The notes under the pieces: generated by a model
The model's database searches: none
Seen by the model: the letters and a program-made list of their open reading frames with translations, nothing else
Told to the model about the DNA's origin: nothing
Made by a program: the position numbers and the translations under genes
Source: an uncultured Ralstonia sp.
Lineage (GTDB): Bacteria; Pseudomonadota; Gammaproteobacteria; Burkholderiales; Burkholderiaceae
Direction: 5' to 3'
Length of the DNA stretch: 50,925 nt
Assembly (NCBI GenBank): GCA_913056305.1
Contig: CAJXMR010000014.1
Coordinates: forward strand, 1-50,925
Part shown: positions 34,455 to 43,966 of the stretch, one piece after another
Layout: each line of letters begins with the position of its first letter
Position numbering within the stretch: the stretch's first letter is position 1

Positions 34455-35551
34455 TCGGCCCGCTCAAGTCCGAGTCGCCGATATTCCAATGCCCACCGGC
34501 TGAGAATTGTGTCGCGACTGAAATTCTGGACGATATGATTTCGTCGGCCGCACCGCTGCTCGGCGTCGTCCGGTGTATCGGCGCATCGCAGCATGGCCGT
34601 ACTGATCGCATCGATATCGTCCGGGGCCACGAGCGCACCCTTCGAGCCTATGACTTCTCTCAGGCCCGGCACATCCGCGCCGACGATTGGCAGGCCTACC
34701 GCCATGGCCTCGGCCGCCGCCAAGCCAAAACCTTCGTAATGCGAGACCAGCACAAACGCATCGGCGCTGTGTAGTGCCGCGACGACATCGGCGTTGCCGC
34801 CGGCAAACGTCACGGCCTGCGCGCACCCAAGCGCATGCGCAAGCGCTTTGCATTCGCGGAGCATGGGTCCTTCGCCCAGCAAGAGCAGTCTCGAATTGGG
34901 CCTGGCCGCGTAGGTCCTAGCGAAGGCCGCCAGAAGCGACCGGTGATTCTTCTCGGGGCGGAACTGCGCCACACAGACATAGGTGAACGTTCCCTCCGTC
35001 CGGGCATGTGGGTCTTCACGCAGGCGGAACTTGTTGACATCGACGCCATTGGGAATGCATTTTGCTGTCCGCGAATTGAAGAGCCCATGCGAAACATAAG
35101 CTGCGGTCGCGGCTTCGCTGACGTTGGTTGCAAGGTCGGGGGCGCGGCGTGTGAGTCGCTGGAGCAGGTAAAGCATGCGACCACCTTCGTGAAGGCTATG
35201 CGCAGTGACGACCAATTTGACACGGGGGAGGGTCCACTTGATCAGCGAAACGAGAATGGTGGCGTGGATCATATGCGAGTGCACGATCCGAGGGCGCCAC
35301 TTCCTGAGCATGCGGCAACAGCGCAGTAGGGCCTGCGGGAGTGAGTAGAAGGACCGCATGCCCAAACAGACCGTTTCCGCACCAGCGGCTTCGAAATCCG
35401 GGACCAGTTGGTCGTGCCCCTCCACCAGGTAGATGACGCCCACGCGATACCCAAGGCTGGCGAAGTAGGTAACCTGGCTCAGGCAGACCAGCTCGGCGCC
35501 AGCGCGGTTCAGGCCGGTGATGACGTAGACCAGGTCCTTGGGATGATTCAT
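34451..35551 (-). CDS. GT4-family glycosyltransferase
   Basis: A 366-residue GT-B transferase. The start region LVYVITGLNRAGAELVCL, the middle VVTAHSLHEGG and CIPNGVDVNKFR, and the donor site VSHYEGFGLAAAEAMAVGLP followed by GADVPGLREVIG are classic GT4 features. Its start overlaps the flippase stop (ATGA) and its stop overlaps the next GT4 start (TTGA), so it is translationally linked to both. It probably adds a hexose in the cytoplasm. It is clearly different from the GT4 next to it. Confidence 0.87.
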   Translation of the reverse strand: MNHPKDLVYVITGLNRAGAELVCLSQVTYFASLGYRVGVIYLVEGHDQLVPDFEAAGAETVCLGMRSFYSLPQALLRCCRMLRKWRPRIVHSHMIHATILVSLIKWTLPRVKLVVTAHSLHEGGRMLYLLQRLTRRAPDLATNVSEAATAAYVSHGLFNSRTAKCIPNGVDVNKFRLREDPHARTEGTFTYVCVAQFRPEKNHRSLLAAFARTYAARPNSRLLLLGEGPMLRECKALAHALGCAQAVTFAGGNADVVAALHSADAFVLVSHYEGFGLAAAEAMAVGLPIVGADVPGLREVIGSKGALVAPDDIDAISTAMLRCADTPDDAEQRCGRRNHIVQNFSRDTILSRWALEYRRLGLERAD

Positions 35552-36765
35552 CTTTTCTCTTGAATGCGTTGACCGAATTGCACGGCTAGCGCGACCAAGG
35601 CCAGATCAAACAGGCTCAGCACTACCAGGAGCAAGACAACTGACGAAAAGGCTTGGAGGAGGATGGCGGCGAAACCGGCGCTGACTGTTTGGGCAGCAAG
35701 CAGACGCGACGCGAGGACGAAGTCACCACGCGCAAGCACGCGCGTGTACAACGTTGCCGAGAACGCGACCCGGGTCCCGGTCAGGATAGCGGCAGTGGCG
35801 AGTAATGCGATGTCGCCGGAAAAGAGCGCAGCCAGCGGCGCATGAGACACGTGGATGTAGACGGCCAGTGCCGCTGCCGTGGCTGAGGCAACTACCGCCG
35901 CAGCGAAGAGGTTGATCCCGAAGACGTGCACGGCGCGTCTTTCGCGAAAGCCTCTGCCAAGCGCCGGCAGGATGTACCCCAGTACTGCGGACACCACACC
36001 CGTCGCGGCTCGCGAAACCTTTTCGGCGGCAAGTGCAGTGCTTGCGATCGGTGCGGCCACGATGGCGCCGACCGATACCGGCAGGATATTGCGGCCGACT
36101 GCCAGGATGACGGCTGAGCGGTAGGCGGCAACGTGGCGCACGTGTATGCGCACTCGTCTGAAGCGCAACGCCGGCATGGCCGTCAGCAGACCTGTGCGGC
36201 GCGCCACAAACAGTTGCAGCAGTGATTGCGCTGCGCCGGACAGTGCCAAGCACAGCAGGGCTGTATCCGCAGACTTGACGGGGATCACCAGGAACGCCGC
36301 CAAGCCCGTTACGCGGGCAACACCCTCGGTCGCAGCCAGGGGCAGGTAATGCTCTGTGGCGATGAAGATCCAGCCAAAACTGAATGCCATCGACGCCGAC
36401 ATGAGCAGCGTCACACCAAAGTGGCTCCAGCCCACGAGCGTGTAACGCGCGGCCAAGGCAATCAACAGGGCTTGCACCGCAAACAGCGGCAAGCGCACGG
36501 CTATGGCGTATCGAGACAGTGCTGTCAGGCGCCGCGGTGTGGCACATGTGGCCAGCCGCTGAGCTGCCCACAATGACAGGCCAGCCTCTCCGACCGCTGC
36601 CAACAATGCCGCCGCGCCTTGCGCCGCCAGCACCACGCCCAGTTCGTGCACCGGCAGCCGGCTGCCGAGCGCCCACAACTCAAGCAGCGCGCAAGCCGAC
36701 GAGACCGCAGTGATGAGCGATGCGCGGCTCAGTCTGGCAAGGATAGAAAGAATACGTTGGGGCAT
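35548..36765 (-). CDS. Second Wzx-like flippase/polysaccharide transporter
   Basis: A 405-residue membrane protein with about 12 hydrophobic segments and the MOP-type organisation. N-terminal sequence ARLSRASLITAVSSACALLE and a central conserved stretch ILPVSVGAIVAAPIASTALAAEKVSRA resemble Wzx proteins, though less clearly than the flippase at 13822. It is rich in Ala and Leu. Located between GT2 and GT4 genes on the minus strand, it would export the glycan of that module. No Wzy-like polymerase is seen in the same module. Confidence 0.75.
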   Translation of the reverse strand: MPQRILSILARLSRASLITAVSSACALLELWALGSRLPVHELGVVLAAQGAAALLAAVGEAGLSLWAAQRLATCATPRRLTALSRYAIAVRLPLFAVQALLIALAARYTLVGWSHFGVTLLMSASMAFSFGWIFIATEHYLPLAATEGVARVTGLAAFLVIPVKSADTALLCLALSGAAQSLLQLFVARRTGLLTAMPALRFRRVRIHVRHVAAYRSAVILAVGRNILPVSVGAIVAAPIASTALAAEKVSRAATGVVSAVLGYILPALGRGFRERRAVHVFGINLFAAAVVASATAAALAVYIHVSHAPLAALFSGDIALLATAAILTGTRVAFSATLYTRVLARGDFVLASRLLAAQTVSAGFAAILLQAFSSVVLLLVVLSLFDLALVALAVQFGQRIQEKR

Positions 36766-36792
36766 GGGCTGCTCGATGCGTGTGGAGCCGCC

Positions 36793-37599
36793 TCAATGGT
36801 TGACTTGCGGTGCCCTGCTGCCAAGCCGCTTAACTGCCTGGAAATAGCAGCATTGCAGCGAGCGTATGGCGTACTTGAGCTTCACGAACGGCGATGTTTC
36901 CCGGCCGATCTGGTCGGCGTAAAAGAGCAAAAATCCTTTCGGGTTCTTCTTGAGCGTCGACATGAAGTTGTGTGTGTAACCGTCCGGCAGGTATTCGCAC
37001 AGATAAATGACCTGCTTTGGGAAGAACACGATCTGTCCCGTATCGCCGATCTTGTTCCAGATATACAGCTCCGGCACAAACTTCTCCCCCGGGATTTGCG
37101 GGAACGGGTGACTCGCCATCGCCGCCTTCGTGAAGACATAGGCCAGGTCGCCGCGAAACGTCTTGGCGGCTTCGGTTGGGCTGAGTTCAATGGCCTCGGC
37201 GTCGACGCTTCTGCCCAGCATGTCTCCATTGAGGAGGGCCTTCCGGAAGCAGAGGCCCTTCACGCCTTCACGCGTGTACAGGGTGAACTTGTCCGCGATC
37301 TGCTGGATCGCGCTCTGGACGAGCGCATCGTCGCTATCAACAATCAGGATCGTGTCCCCCCGAGCCTGCAGGGTGCCGGTGTTCAGGGCGACATGCTTGC
37401 CAGCGTTGGGCTGGAAAACGTACCGAATGCGTACATCGTCTTGTTCGATCAGCCCGGCGACCAGCTCGCGCGTACCGTCCTCGCTGCCGTCGTCGACGAC
37501 CAGCCACTCGAAATCCTGGCTAGTCTGGCGCCGCAGACTCTCATACAGCCTTGGCAGCGTATGGGCGCGATTGTAGGTGGGCGTCAGGACGGTGATCAC
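36793..37599 (-). CDS. GT2-family glycosyltransferase
   Basis: A 268-residue GT-A transferase. ITVLTPTYNRAHTLPRLYESL starts the nucleotide-binding domain, WLVVDDGSEDGTRELV carries the first acidic pair and TILIVDSDDALV is the metal-binding DxD region. The C-terminal part (FFPKQVIYLCEYLPDGYTHN) is common to capsular glycosyltransferases that resemble glucosyl or galactosyl transferases of streptococcal capsule clusters. The start is a GTG at 37599 with GGAG upstream. It is the first gene of the minus-strand module, divergent from the phosphomannomutase gene. Confidence 0.87.
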   Translation of the reverse strand: MITVLTPTYNRAHTLPRLYESLRRQTSQDFEWLVVDDGSEDGTRELVAGLIEQDDVRIRYVFQPNAGKHVALNTGTLQARGDTILIVDSDDALVQSAIQQIADKFTLYTREGVKGLCFRKALLNGDMLGRSVDAEAIELSPTEAAKTFRGDLAYVFTKAAMASHPFPQIPGEKFVPELYIWNKIGDTGQIVFFPKQVIYLCEYLPDGYTHNFMSTLKKNPKGFLLFYADQIGRETSPFVKLKYAIRSLQCCYFQAVKRLGSRAPQVNH

Positions 37600-37802
37600 G
37601 GATGGGGACTCCGAGGTGTGAGCAGATGGAGGCCCGAAGCGGAACCTGAAGCATCAAAGCCGGGTAGTGCGCAAATGCACGCCATCTTGTCATCACGCAA
37701 GGCGGGTCGATTGGAGGCCGATCGGGGTGGCCGCGATTAACCCGGCATTATATCGTCGACGCGTGTGACGAACGCTCCCTCCCGTGCGCTTTGGGAGGTG
37801 CC

Positions 37803-37832
37803 TTCGAGGCGACCCGGCGCAGCGTTTACAAT
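37803..37832 (+). promoter_or_regulatory. Candidate promoter of the phosphomannomutase-waaC-waaA genes
   Basis: TTCGAG (37803-37808) and TACAAT (37827-37832) are separated by 18 bases, and lie 32 bases before the ATG at 37865. A 6-bp hairpin (37778-37783 with 37793-37798) lies just upstream. The -35 match is moderate. The 265-base region between the divergent genes is the only place for promoters of both. Confidence 0.4.
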
Positions 37833-37864
37833 CGGCAATGTTGAACATTCTTTTAGGCACTCCC

Positions 37865-39253
37865 ATGCGCAGCATTGACCCCTCCATCTTCAAGGCCTAT
37901 GACATCCGCGGCATCGTCGGCAAGACCGTCGATACCGACACCGCTCGCCTGATCGGCCGGGCATTTGGCTCGGCGGCTCGCGCCAAGGGCGAATCGGCCG
38001 TAGTGATCGGCCGCGACGGCCGCCTGTCGGGCCCGGATCTGCTCGCGGCGCTGGCCGAGGGCCTGCGCGCGGCCGGCGTCGACGTGATCGACCTGGGCCT
38101 GGTCGCCACCCCGATGGTCTATTTCGGCACCAACATCGAGCTGGCCGGCCGCCGCGCCACCTCGGGTGTGATGGTCACCGGCAGCCACAACCCGCCGGAC
38201 TACAACGGCTTCAAGATGGTCCTGGCCGGCCAGGCCATCTACGGCGAGCAGATCCAAGCGCTGCGCCAGCGCATCGAGCAGGGCGACTTTTCCGAGGGCG
38301 CCGGCAGCTACGTCCAGGTGGACGTGCACCAGCAGTACATCGACCGCATCGTGTCGGACGTCAAGCTGGCCCGCCCGATGAAGATCGCCGTGGACTGCGG
38401 CAACGGCGTGGCGGGCGCGTTCGCGCCGGCGCTGTTCCGCGCCATGGGCTGCGAGGTGACGGAGCTGTTCTGCGAGGTGGACGGCCACTTCCCGAACCAC
38501 CACCCGGACCCGGCCCACGTCGAGAACCTGCAGGACCTCGTGCGCACGCTGCAGACCACGGACTGCGAACTCGGCCTCGCCTTTGACGGCGACGGCGACC
38601 GCCTGGGCGTGGTCACCAAGGACGGTCAGGTGATCTTCCCCGATCGCCAACTGATGCTGTTCGCGCAGGAAGTGCTGTCGCGCAACCCGGGCGGCGAGAT
38701 CATCTTCGACGTGAAGTGCACCGGCAAGCTGGCGCCGTTCATCCGCGAGCATGGCGGCAAGGCCACGATGTGGAAGACCGGCCATTCGCTGGTCAAGGCC
38801 AAGCTGAAGGAAACCGGCGCGCCGCTGGCTGGCGAGATGAGCGGCCACATCTTCTTCAAGGACCGCTGGTACGGCTTCGACGATGGCCTGTACACGGGCG
38901 CGCGCCTGCTCGAGATCGTCTCGCGCCTGGCTGACCCGAGCGCCGCGCTCAACGCGCTGCCCAACTCGCATTGCACGCCGGAGCTGCAACTGAAGTGTGC
39001 CGAAGGCGAGGCCTTTACGCTGCTCGACAAGATCAAGGCCAATGCCACGTTTGATGGCGCCAAGGAAGTCAACCGCATCGACGGCGTGCGCGTGGAATAC
39101 GAAGACGGTTTCGGCCTGGCCCGTCCGTCCAACACCACGCCGGTGGTGGTGATGCGTTTCGAGGCCGACAACGATGTCGCCATGGCGCGCATCCAGGGCG
39201 AGTTCCGCCGCGTGATCCTGGCCGAGAAGCCGGACGCGAACCTGCCGTTCTAA
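37865..39253 (+). CDS. Phosphomannomutase/phosphoglucomutase
   Basis: A 462-residue alpha-D-phosphohexomutase of the AlgC type. The active-site phosphoserine is Ser107 in VMVTGSHNPP, the metal-binding loop is AFDGDGDRLG (near residue 240), the sugar-binding loop is GEMSGHIFF, and the phosphate loop is RPSNTTP near the C-terminus. AlgC-type enzymes interconvert both mannose and glucose phosphates, supplying glucose-1-phosphate for RfbA and precursors for LPS. The start at 37865 directly precedes the conserved FKAYDIRG; an ATG at 37838 would add nine residues. The waaC-waaA genes follow, an LPS core context. Confidence 0.94.
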   Translation: MRSIDPSIFKAYDIRGIVGKTVDTDTARLIGRAFGSAARAKGESAVVIGRDGRLSGPDLLAALAEGLRAAGVDVIDLGLVATPMVYFGTNIELAGRRATSGVMVTGSHNPPDYNGFKMVLAGQAIYGEQIQALRQRIEQGDFSEGAGSYVQVDVHQQYIDRIVSDVKLARPMKIAVDCGNGVAGAFAPALFRAMGCEVTELFCEVDGHFPNHHPDPAHVENLQDLVRTLQTTDCELGLAFDGDGDRLGVVTKDGQVIFPDRQLMLFAQEVLSRNPGGEIIFDVKCTGKLAPFIREHGGKATMWKTGHSLVKAKLKETGAPLAGEMSGHIFFKDRWYGFDDGLYTGARLLEIVSRLADPSAALNALPNSHCTPELQLKCAEGEAFTLLDKIKANATFDGAKEVNRIDGVRVEYEDGFGLARPSNTTPVVVMRFEADNDVAMARIQGEFRRVILAEKPDANLPF

Positions 39254-39292
39254 GCCGGCGGCATTGATGAAGTTGGGGGAAAGGAAGACGGC

Positions 39293-40291
39293 ATGCGTGT
39301 GCTGATCGTCAAGGTCTCGTCGCTTGGCGATGTGCTGCACTGCACGCCGATCGTGGCGGACATCCTGCGCGCGCATCCGGACGCCGAGATCGACTGGGTG
39401 GTCGAGGAGGGCTTCGCCGGCCTGGTGCGCATCGTGCGCGGGGTGCAGGGCGTGATCCCGTTTGCGCTGCGGCGCTGGCGCAAGTCGCTGGGCTCCGGCA
39501 AGACGTGGGGTGAGGTGGCGGCGTTCCGCCGTGCGCTGCGCGCCAAGCCGTACGATGTTGTGCTCGATACGCAGGGGTTGATCAAGACGGCGTTGGTGGC
39601 CGCGCAGGCCCGCCTGATGCCCAACGGCTTTGTGGCCGGGTTCGGCAACCGCACGGAAGGCGCCGGCTACGAGCCGCTGGCGCGCCTGTTCTATCAACGC
39701 AAGGTCCACATGGAGCCGCGTGTGCACGTGGTCGAGCGCTCGCGCCGTCTGGTGGCCGAGGTGCTCGGCTACACGCTGCCCGACACCATCGATTTCGGCC
39801 TGCAGCCGCCGGCCGCGCTGCCGTTCACGTTGCCGCGTCCGTACGTGGCACTGGTGCACGCGACGTCGCGCGCGGACAAGGGGTGGCCACAGGCGGCCTG
39901 GGTGGATGTTGCCCGCGAGCTGCTGGCGCGCGACTACGCGCTCGTCCTGCCGTGGGGCAGCGAGACCGAGCGCCGCACCAGCGAGGCCATCCGTGAAGCC
40001 ATCGTCGCCGCGGTGCCGGGCACGGTGGGGCGCGTGGTGATTCCGCCGCGCATGTCGCTGCCGGAGGTGACGACGTTCCTCGATCTGGCGACGGCGGTGG
40101 TGGGCGTCGACACGGGCCTCGTGCATATCGCCGCCGCGCTGTGCAAGCCGACCGTGGCGCTCTACAACTTCTCCACGTCGTGGCGCACGGGCGGCTACTG
40201 GACGCCCCAGGTGCACGATCTCGGCAGCACCGAGGCCCATCCGACCAGCGCCCAGGCGCTCGATGCGCTGCGCGCGCTGGGTGTGCTCTGA
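39293..40291 (+). CDS. waaC: Lipopolysaccharide heptosyltransferase I
   Basis: A 332-residue GT9 transferase that adds the first heptose to Kdo2-lipid A. The N-terminal VLIVKVSSLGDVLHCTPIVADI is the family signature; the middle VVLDTQGLIKTAL and the C-terminal donor region GVDTGLVHIAAALCKPTVALY fit WaaC. A good Shine-Dalgarno (GGAAAGGA) lies upstream. Its stop and the waaA start overlap by one base (TGATG). Cytoplasmic, peripheral to the inner membrane. Confidence 0.93.
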   Translation: MRVLIVKVSSLGDVLHCTPIVADILRAHPDAEIDWVVEEGFAGLVRIVRGVQGVIPFALRRWRKSLGSGKTWGEVAAFRRALRAKPYDVVLDTQGLIKTALVAAQARLMPNGFVAGFGNRTEGAGYEPLARLFYQRKVHMEPRVHVVERSRRLVAEVLGYTLPDTIDFGLQPPAALPFTLPRPYVALVHATSRADKGWPQAAWVDVARELLARDYALVLPWGSETERRTSEAIREAIVAAVPGTVGRVVIPPRMSLPEVTTFLDLATAVVGVDTGLVHIAAALCKPTVALYNFSTSWRTGGYWTPQVHDLGSTEAHPTSAQALDALRALGVL

Positions 40292-41607
40292 TGCTGCGCA
40301 TTCTCTATCGCTGGCTCTGGCGCATCGCCTTGCCGTTCGCGCTGCTGCGCCTGTGGTGGCGCGGCCGCAAGGAGCCCGGTTATCGCCAGCATATCGGCGA
40401 ACGGCTGGGCTTCTATCCGCCGCGCGCGAACCCGGATCGCCCGCTGCTGTGGGTGCACGCCGTCTCTGTCGGCGAGACGCGCGCCGCGCAGCCGCTCATC
40501 GATGCGTTGCTGACACGCTTTCCCGAGCACGATGTGCTGCTGACCCACATGACGCCGACCGGCCGCCGCACCGGCGCCGAGTTTGCGGCGCAGCGCAATG
40601 GCCGCGTCATCCAGGCGTATCTGCCGTACGACCTCTCGGGCGCCGTCGATCGTTTCCTGCGGCACTTCCTGCCGCGCCTCGGCCTGCTGATGGAAACCGA
40701 AATCTGGCCGGTGCTGATCGAGCGTGCCTACCATGCGGGCGTGCCGATGGTGCTGGTCAACGGCCGGTTGTCCGCGCGCAGTCACCGGCGCACCGCGCGC
40801 CTGGGCGAGGCGGCGCGCGAGACCTACGCGCAGCTCGCCGCCGTGCTGGCGCAGACGCCCGATGATGCTGATCGCTACCGTTCGCTCGGCGTGCCGCGCG
40901 TGCGCGTGACGGGCAACCTCAAGTTCGACATCACGCCGCACGTCGATCAGATCATGGCCGGCCGCGCGTTGCGCGAGGCGCTCGCCGGGCGCGCCGTGTG
41001 GGTGGCTGCCAGCACGCGCGAAGGCGAGGAGCCCTTGCTGCTCGACGCGTGGCATGCGCATCGCGCACAGCATGCGGGGCGGCGTCATCCGCTGCTGATC
41101 CTGGTGCCGCGCCATCCGCAGCGCTTTGACGAAGTGGCGCAGTTGGCCGAGCGCATCGGCTTCCGCGTGGCGCGGCGCAGTGCGCTGTCGTTGTCGGCGG
41201 CAGGCGTTTCCAGCGGCGCCGATGCGCTGGAGGCCGACATCCTGCTGGGGGATTCGATGGGCGAGATGGCGCTGTATTACGCCGCCGCGCAGGCTGCCTT
41301 CATTGGCGGCAGCCTGTTGCCGCTGGGCGGCCAGAACCTGATCGAGGCCTGCGCGGTCGGCACGCCGGTGGCGATCGGCCCGCATACGTTCAACTTCGCG
41401 CAGGCCACACGCGATGCGGTGGGCGCCGGTGCGTGCATCCAGGTGGACGATGCGGCCTCGGCCGTGCGCGTGATCGACACGTGGCTGTCCGATGCCGACG
41501 CGCGCGAGACCGCCTCGCGCGCGGCACTGGCGTTTGCTGCCACGCACGGGGGCGCGACGGCGCGCACGGTGGAGGCGGTGGCCGCGCTGGTGTTGCCGAC
41601 GTTGTAG
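40291..41607 (+). CDS. waaA: 3-deoxy-D-manno-octulosonic acid transferase
   Basis: A 438-residue GT30 enzyme: an N-terminal membrane anchor (residues 6-24), then the acceptor domain with HAVSVGETRAAQPL (catalytic Glu62), LMETEIWPVLI and VNGRLSARS, and the donor domain with TGNLKFDI and GQNLIEACAVGTPVAIGPH. It transfers Kdo from CMP-Kdo to lipid A precursor. Directly coupled to waaC by overlap. It is slightly longer than E. coli WaaA, normal for the order. Confidence 0.96.
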   Translation: MLRILYRWLWRIALPFALLRLWWRGRKEPGYRQHIGERLGFYPPRANPDRPLLWVHAVSVGETRAAQPLIDALLTRFPEHDVLLTHMTPTGRRTGAEFAAQRNGRVIQAYLPYDLSGAVDRFLRHFLPRLGLLMETEIWPVLIERAYHAGVPMVLVNGRLSARSHRRTARLGEAARETYAQLAAVLAQTPDDADRYRSLGVPRVRVTGNLKFDITPHVDQIMAGRALREALAGRAVWVAASTREGEEPLLLDAWHAHRAQHAGRRHPLLILVPRHPQRFDEVAQLAERIGFRVARRSALSLSAAGVSSGADALEADILLGDSMGEMALYYAAAQAAFIGGSLLPLGGQNLIEACAVGTPVAIGPHTFNFAQATRDAVGAGACIQVDDAASAVRVIDTWLSDADARETASRAALAFAATHGGATARTVEAVAALVLPTL

Positions 41608-41707
41608 CCGCGCGCAGGGGCGCCACGAAAACTGCGAACTCATGACGTGGATGGCTGACTAATCCGCTTCGCGTCGTTTGCAAACCGTCACCGTTCACAA
41701 CCCGTTC

Positions 41708-42433
41708 ATGTCACACCCCGACCGTTCCAAGCCCAGCCTGCTGCACACGCCGCGCCGCGTGGTGCTGGTTGCAGCAGCCCTGGCGGCGCTGACGGCCGCC
41801 ACCATCATCGGTGCCGGCTGCATGACGCCCACGGTAACCAGCAAGCCGGCCGCTGCCCCCGTGGCGGCCGTGCCCGCTTCCGCGCCGGTTGCCGCAGCCT
41901 CCAGCCCGGCCGCGCCGACACCTGCGCCCGCCGCCGCACCTGTCGCCGCCACGCCCAACGCTGGTCAGGCCTCGCCGGCACAGGCGCAGGGCGAGGGCCG
42001 TTCGCGCTTCGTGCTGGTGCGCTGGCAGGAGTCTGGCGCCGCGCCCAAGGAGCTGCCCTCCGCTGAAGAGGAAGGCGCAGACCCCGCCAACCAGCCCCTC
42101 TTCATTGAATTCAGCGCCGGCCTGGAAGCGGCCAGCGGCGTGGCCTCGGGTTACGCCGGCTGCAACCGCTTCACGGGGCCGTATGAGAAGCTCGTCTCGG
42201 GCATGCGCTTTGGCGCGCTGGTGGCAACGCGCATGGCGTGCGACCCAGCCCGCATGCAGCTGGAGACGGATTTCCTGGAGGCGTTGAAGTCGCCGCTGGC
42301 GACCGTTGGCATGCAGCCATCGCCGGCGGGCAAGCAGGGCCGTCAGGTGGTCTGGAAGACCGCCAGCGGCGCGCTGCTGCAGTTTGCCGAGCGGCCTTTG
42401 TCGGCACCGTCGCAGCCCGGCCAGTCGCACTGA
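41708..42433 (+). CDS. META domain (HslJ-like) lipoprotein
   Basis: A 241-residue putative lipoprotein. The ATG at 41708 gives a signal peptide with a lipobox IGAGC (Cys38). It is followed by a low-complexity Ala/Pro/Val linker (about residues 42-100) and then a single META domain (about 125-235) with SGYAGCNRFTGPYE, the LVATRMACDP motif and ETDFLEALKS, as in HslJ. META proteins are envelope stress-linked but their exact role is unclear. The linker would let the domain extend from the membrane. It is convergent with the TolC-family gene (7 bases apart). Confidence 0.85.
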   Translation: MSHPDRSKPSLLHTPRRVVLVAAALAALTAATIIGAGCMTPTVTSKPAAAPVAAVPASAPVAAASSPAAPTPAPAAAPVAATPNAGQASPAQAQGEGRSRFVLVRWQESGAAPKELPSAEEEGADPANQPLFIEFSAGLEAASGVASGYAGCNRFTGPYEKLVSGMRFGALVATRMACDPARMQLETDFLEALKSPLATVGMQPSPAGKQGRQVVWKTASGALLQFAERPLSAPSQPGQSH

Positions 42434-42440
42434 CGTCGCG

Positions 42441-43895
42441 TCAGCGCTTTTTCTGCGTGGTTGCCGGGATCTTGGTGGTGGCGACCGGGCGAGGCAGGGC
42501 GGTGATGCTGTCCGCGGCGTTGGCGGTCAGCAGCGTGTTGACCTGCACCACGTCCGCCTCGCTCAAGGCGCCTGCGGCAGATTTCAGCCGCAGGCCATTG
42601 ACGATGGTGTCGTAACGCGCGCGTGCCAGATCGCGCCGGGCCTGGAACAACTGTGCCTGCGCGTTCAGCACATCGGTGCCGATGCGCACGCCCACGCCGT
42701 AGGCGAGCTGGTTGGAGTCGTACGCCGTGCGCGCCGACACTTCCGCCGCCTCCAGCGCCTTGACCTGCGCCAATCCCGCAATCACGCCAATGTAGGCCTG
42801 CCGCGCGCCTTGCTCGGCGCCGCGACGGGCAAACTCGAGATCGCTCGCGGCCTTGGTCTCCAGCGCGATGTTTTCGCGCACGCGCGACTGGATCGCGCCG
42901 CCCGCAAAGATCGGGATCGACACCTGCACGCCGATCTGCGAGCTGTCAAAGCGGGCGCCGCCCGGCAGCGACGGCAGGTACTGGTTGCCGCTGGCATTCG
43001 TATGGCCGGTCTGCGCGACGAGGTCGACGGAGGGCAGGTGCCCGGCCTTGGCCTTGTTCACGTCGTGCGCGGCGCTTTGCAGGTTGAACTGCGCCAGCGC
43101 CACCTGCAGGTTGCCGGTGCGCGCCTGATCCACCCAGCGCTCTTGCACCGTCGGCTCCGGCTGCGGCAGCGCCACACCATCGCGCACGCCCGCCAGCCGG
43201 CCGATGGGCTCGCCAGTGATCTGCTTGAGCGCCGATTGCTTGACCTCCAGGTCGCTCTGCGCGGCGATGACGGTGGCGTCAATTGCATCGCGTCGCGCCT
43301 GCGCATCGTTCGCATCGGTGATGTTGGCGTTGCCGACGTCGAAGTTGCGGCGTGCCTGCTCGTACTGCTGCTGGATCGCATCGCGCTGCGCGGTCGCGAG
43401 CTGCAGCGTGTCCTGCGCGTTGAGCACGTCGAAGTAGGCTTGCGCGGTGCGCGTGATCAGGTCCAGCTGGGCCTGCGCGAGGCTGGCCTCGGCGGCGGCG
43501 GCGGCGATTTCGCCTTGCTTGTAGGTCTCCCACCGGTCCCAACGGAACAGCGGCTGCGAGAGCGACAGCGTCCAGCCCGTCGACGAGAAGGTCTTGTTGA
43601 AGTCGACTGGCGCGTTCTGGTCGAAGATGACGCGGGTCGAGCTCCACGCGCCGCCGATCTGCGGCAGGAGGCCGGCGCGGCCTTGCGTGAGCTTCTCGCC
43701 CTGGGCGAGCGACTGCGCGCGCGCCGAGGCGAATTGTGGATCGTTTGCCAGCGCGGCACGGTAGGCCGACAGCAGATCGGCGGCGCCCGGCGAGGGCGTT
43801 TGCGCCCACGCGAACACCGGCACCAGCGAGCAGCACAGCACAACAAGCGAACCGCGTGCGGCCATCCGCGCGCGGCTACTGCGAGCAACACTCAT
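42441..43895 (-). CDS. TolC family outer membrane efflux/secretion channel
   Basis: A 484-residue TolC-type protein. N-terminal signal peptide (residues 1-31, ending VFAWA), then two OEP-like repeats: DLLSAYRAALANDPQF and QARTGNLQVALAQFNL; long helical parts around ERVQ-rich regions, and a late YGVGVRIGTDVLNAQAQLF motif characteristic of TolC. Role: outer membrane duct of type I secretion and RND/MFS efflux. It is last in the same-direction series tetR - methyltransferase - rhodanese - tolC. No RND inner-membrane pump is encoded nearby. Confidence 0.92.
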   Translation of the reverse strand: MSVARSSRARMAARGSLVVLCCSLVPVFAWAQTPSPGAADLLSAYRAALANDPQFASARAQSLAQGEKLTQGRAGLLPQIGGAWSSTRVIFDQNAPVDFNKTFSSTGWTLSLSQPLFRWDRWETYKQGEIAAAAAEASLAQAQLDLITRTAQAYFDVLNAQDTLQLATAQRDAIQQQYEQARRNFDVGNANITDANDAQARRDAIDATVIAAQSDLEVKQSALKQITGEPIGRLAGVRDGVALPQPEPTVQERWVDQARTGNLQVALAQFNLQSAAHDVNKAKAGHLPSVDLVAQTGHTNASGNQYLPSLPGGARFDSSQIGVQVSIPIFAGGAIQSRVRENIALETKAASDLEFARRGAEQGARQAYIGVIAGLAQVKALEAAEVSARTAYDSNQLAYGVGVRIGTDVLNAQAQLFQARRDLARARYDTIVNGLRLKSAAGALSEADVVQVNTLLTANAADSITALPRPVATTKIPATTQKKR

Positions 43896-43966
43896 AAAGC
43901 CCCCAGACGAGGAAAACGTCGGAAGGCAGCGCGGGCGCGTAAGGCGGCGCCCGGCGGCTTCCCCAA

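Noticed and set aside
37853..40240. 795-codon open frame on the minus strand
   Set aside because: It lies entirely antisense to the phosphomannomutase and waaC genes, which have clear motifs. Its His/Arg-rich translation with no domain is the usual shadow of high-GC coding on the other strand.
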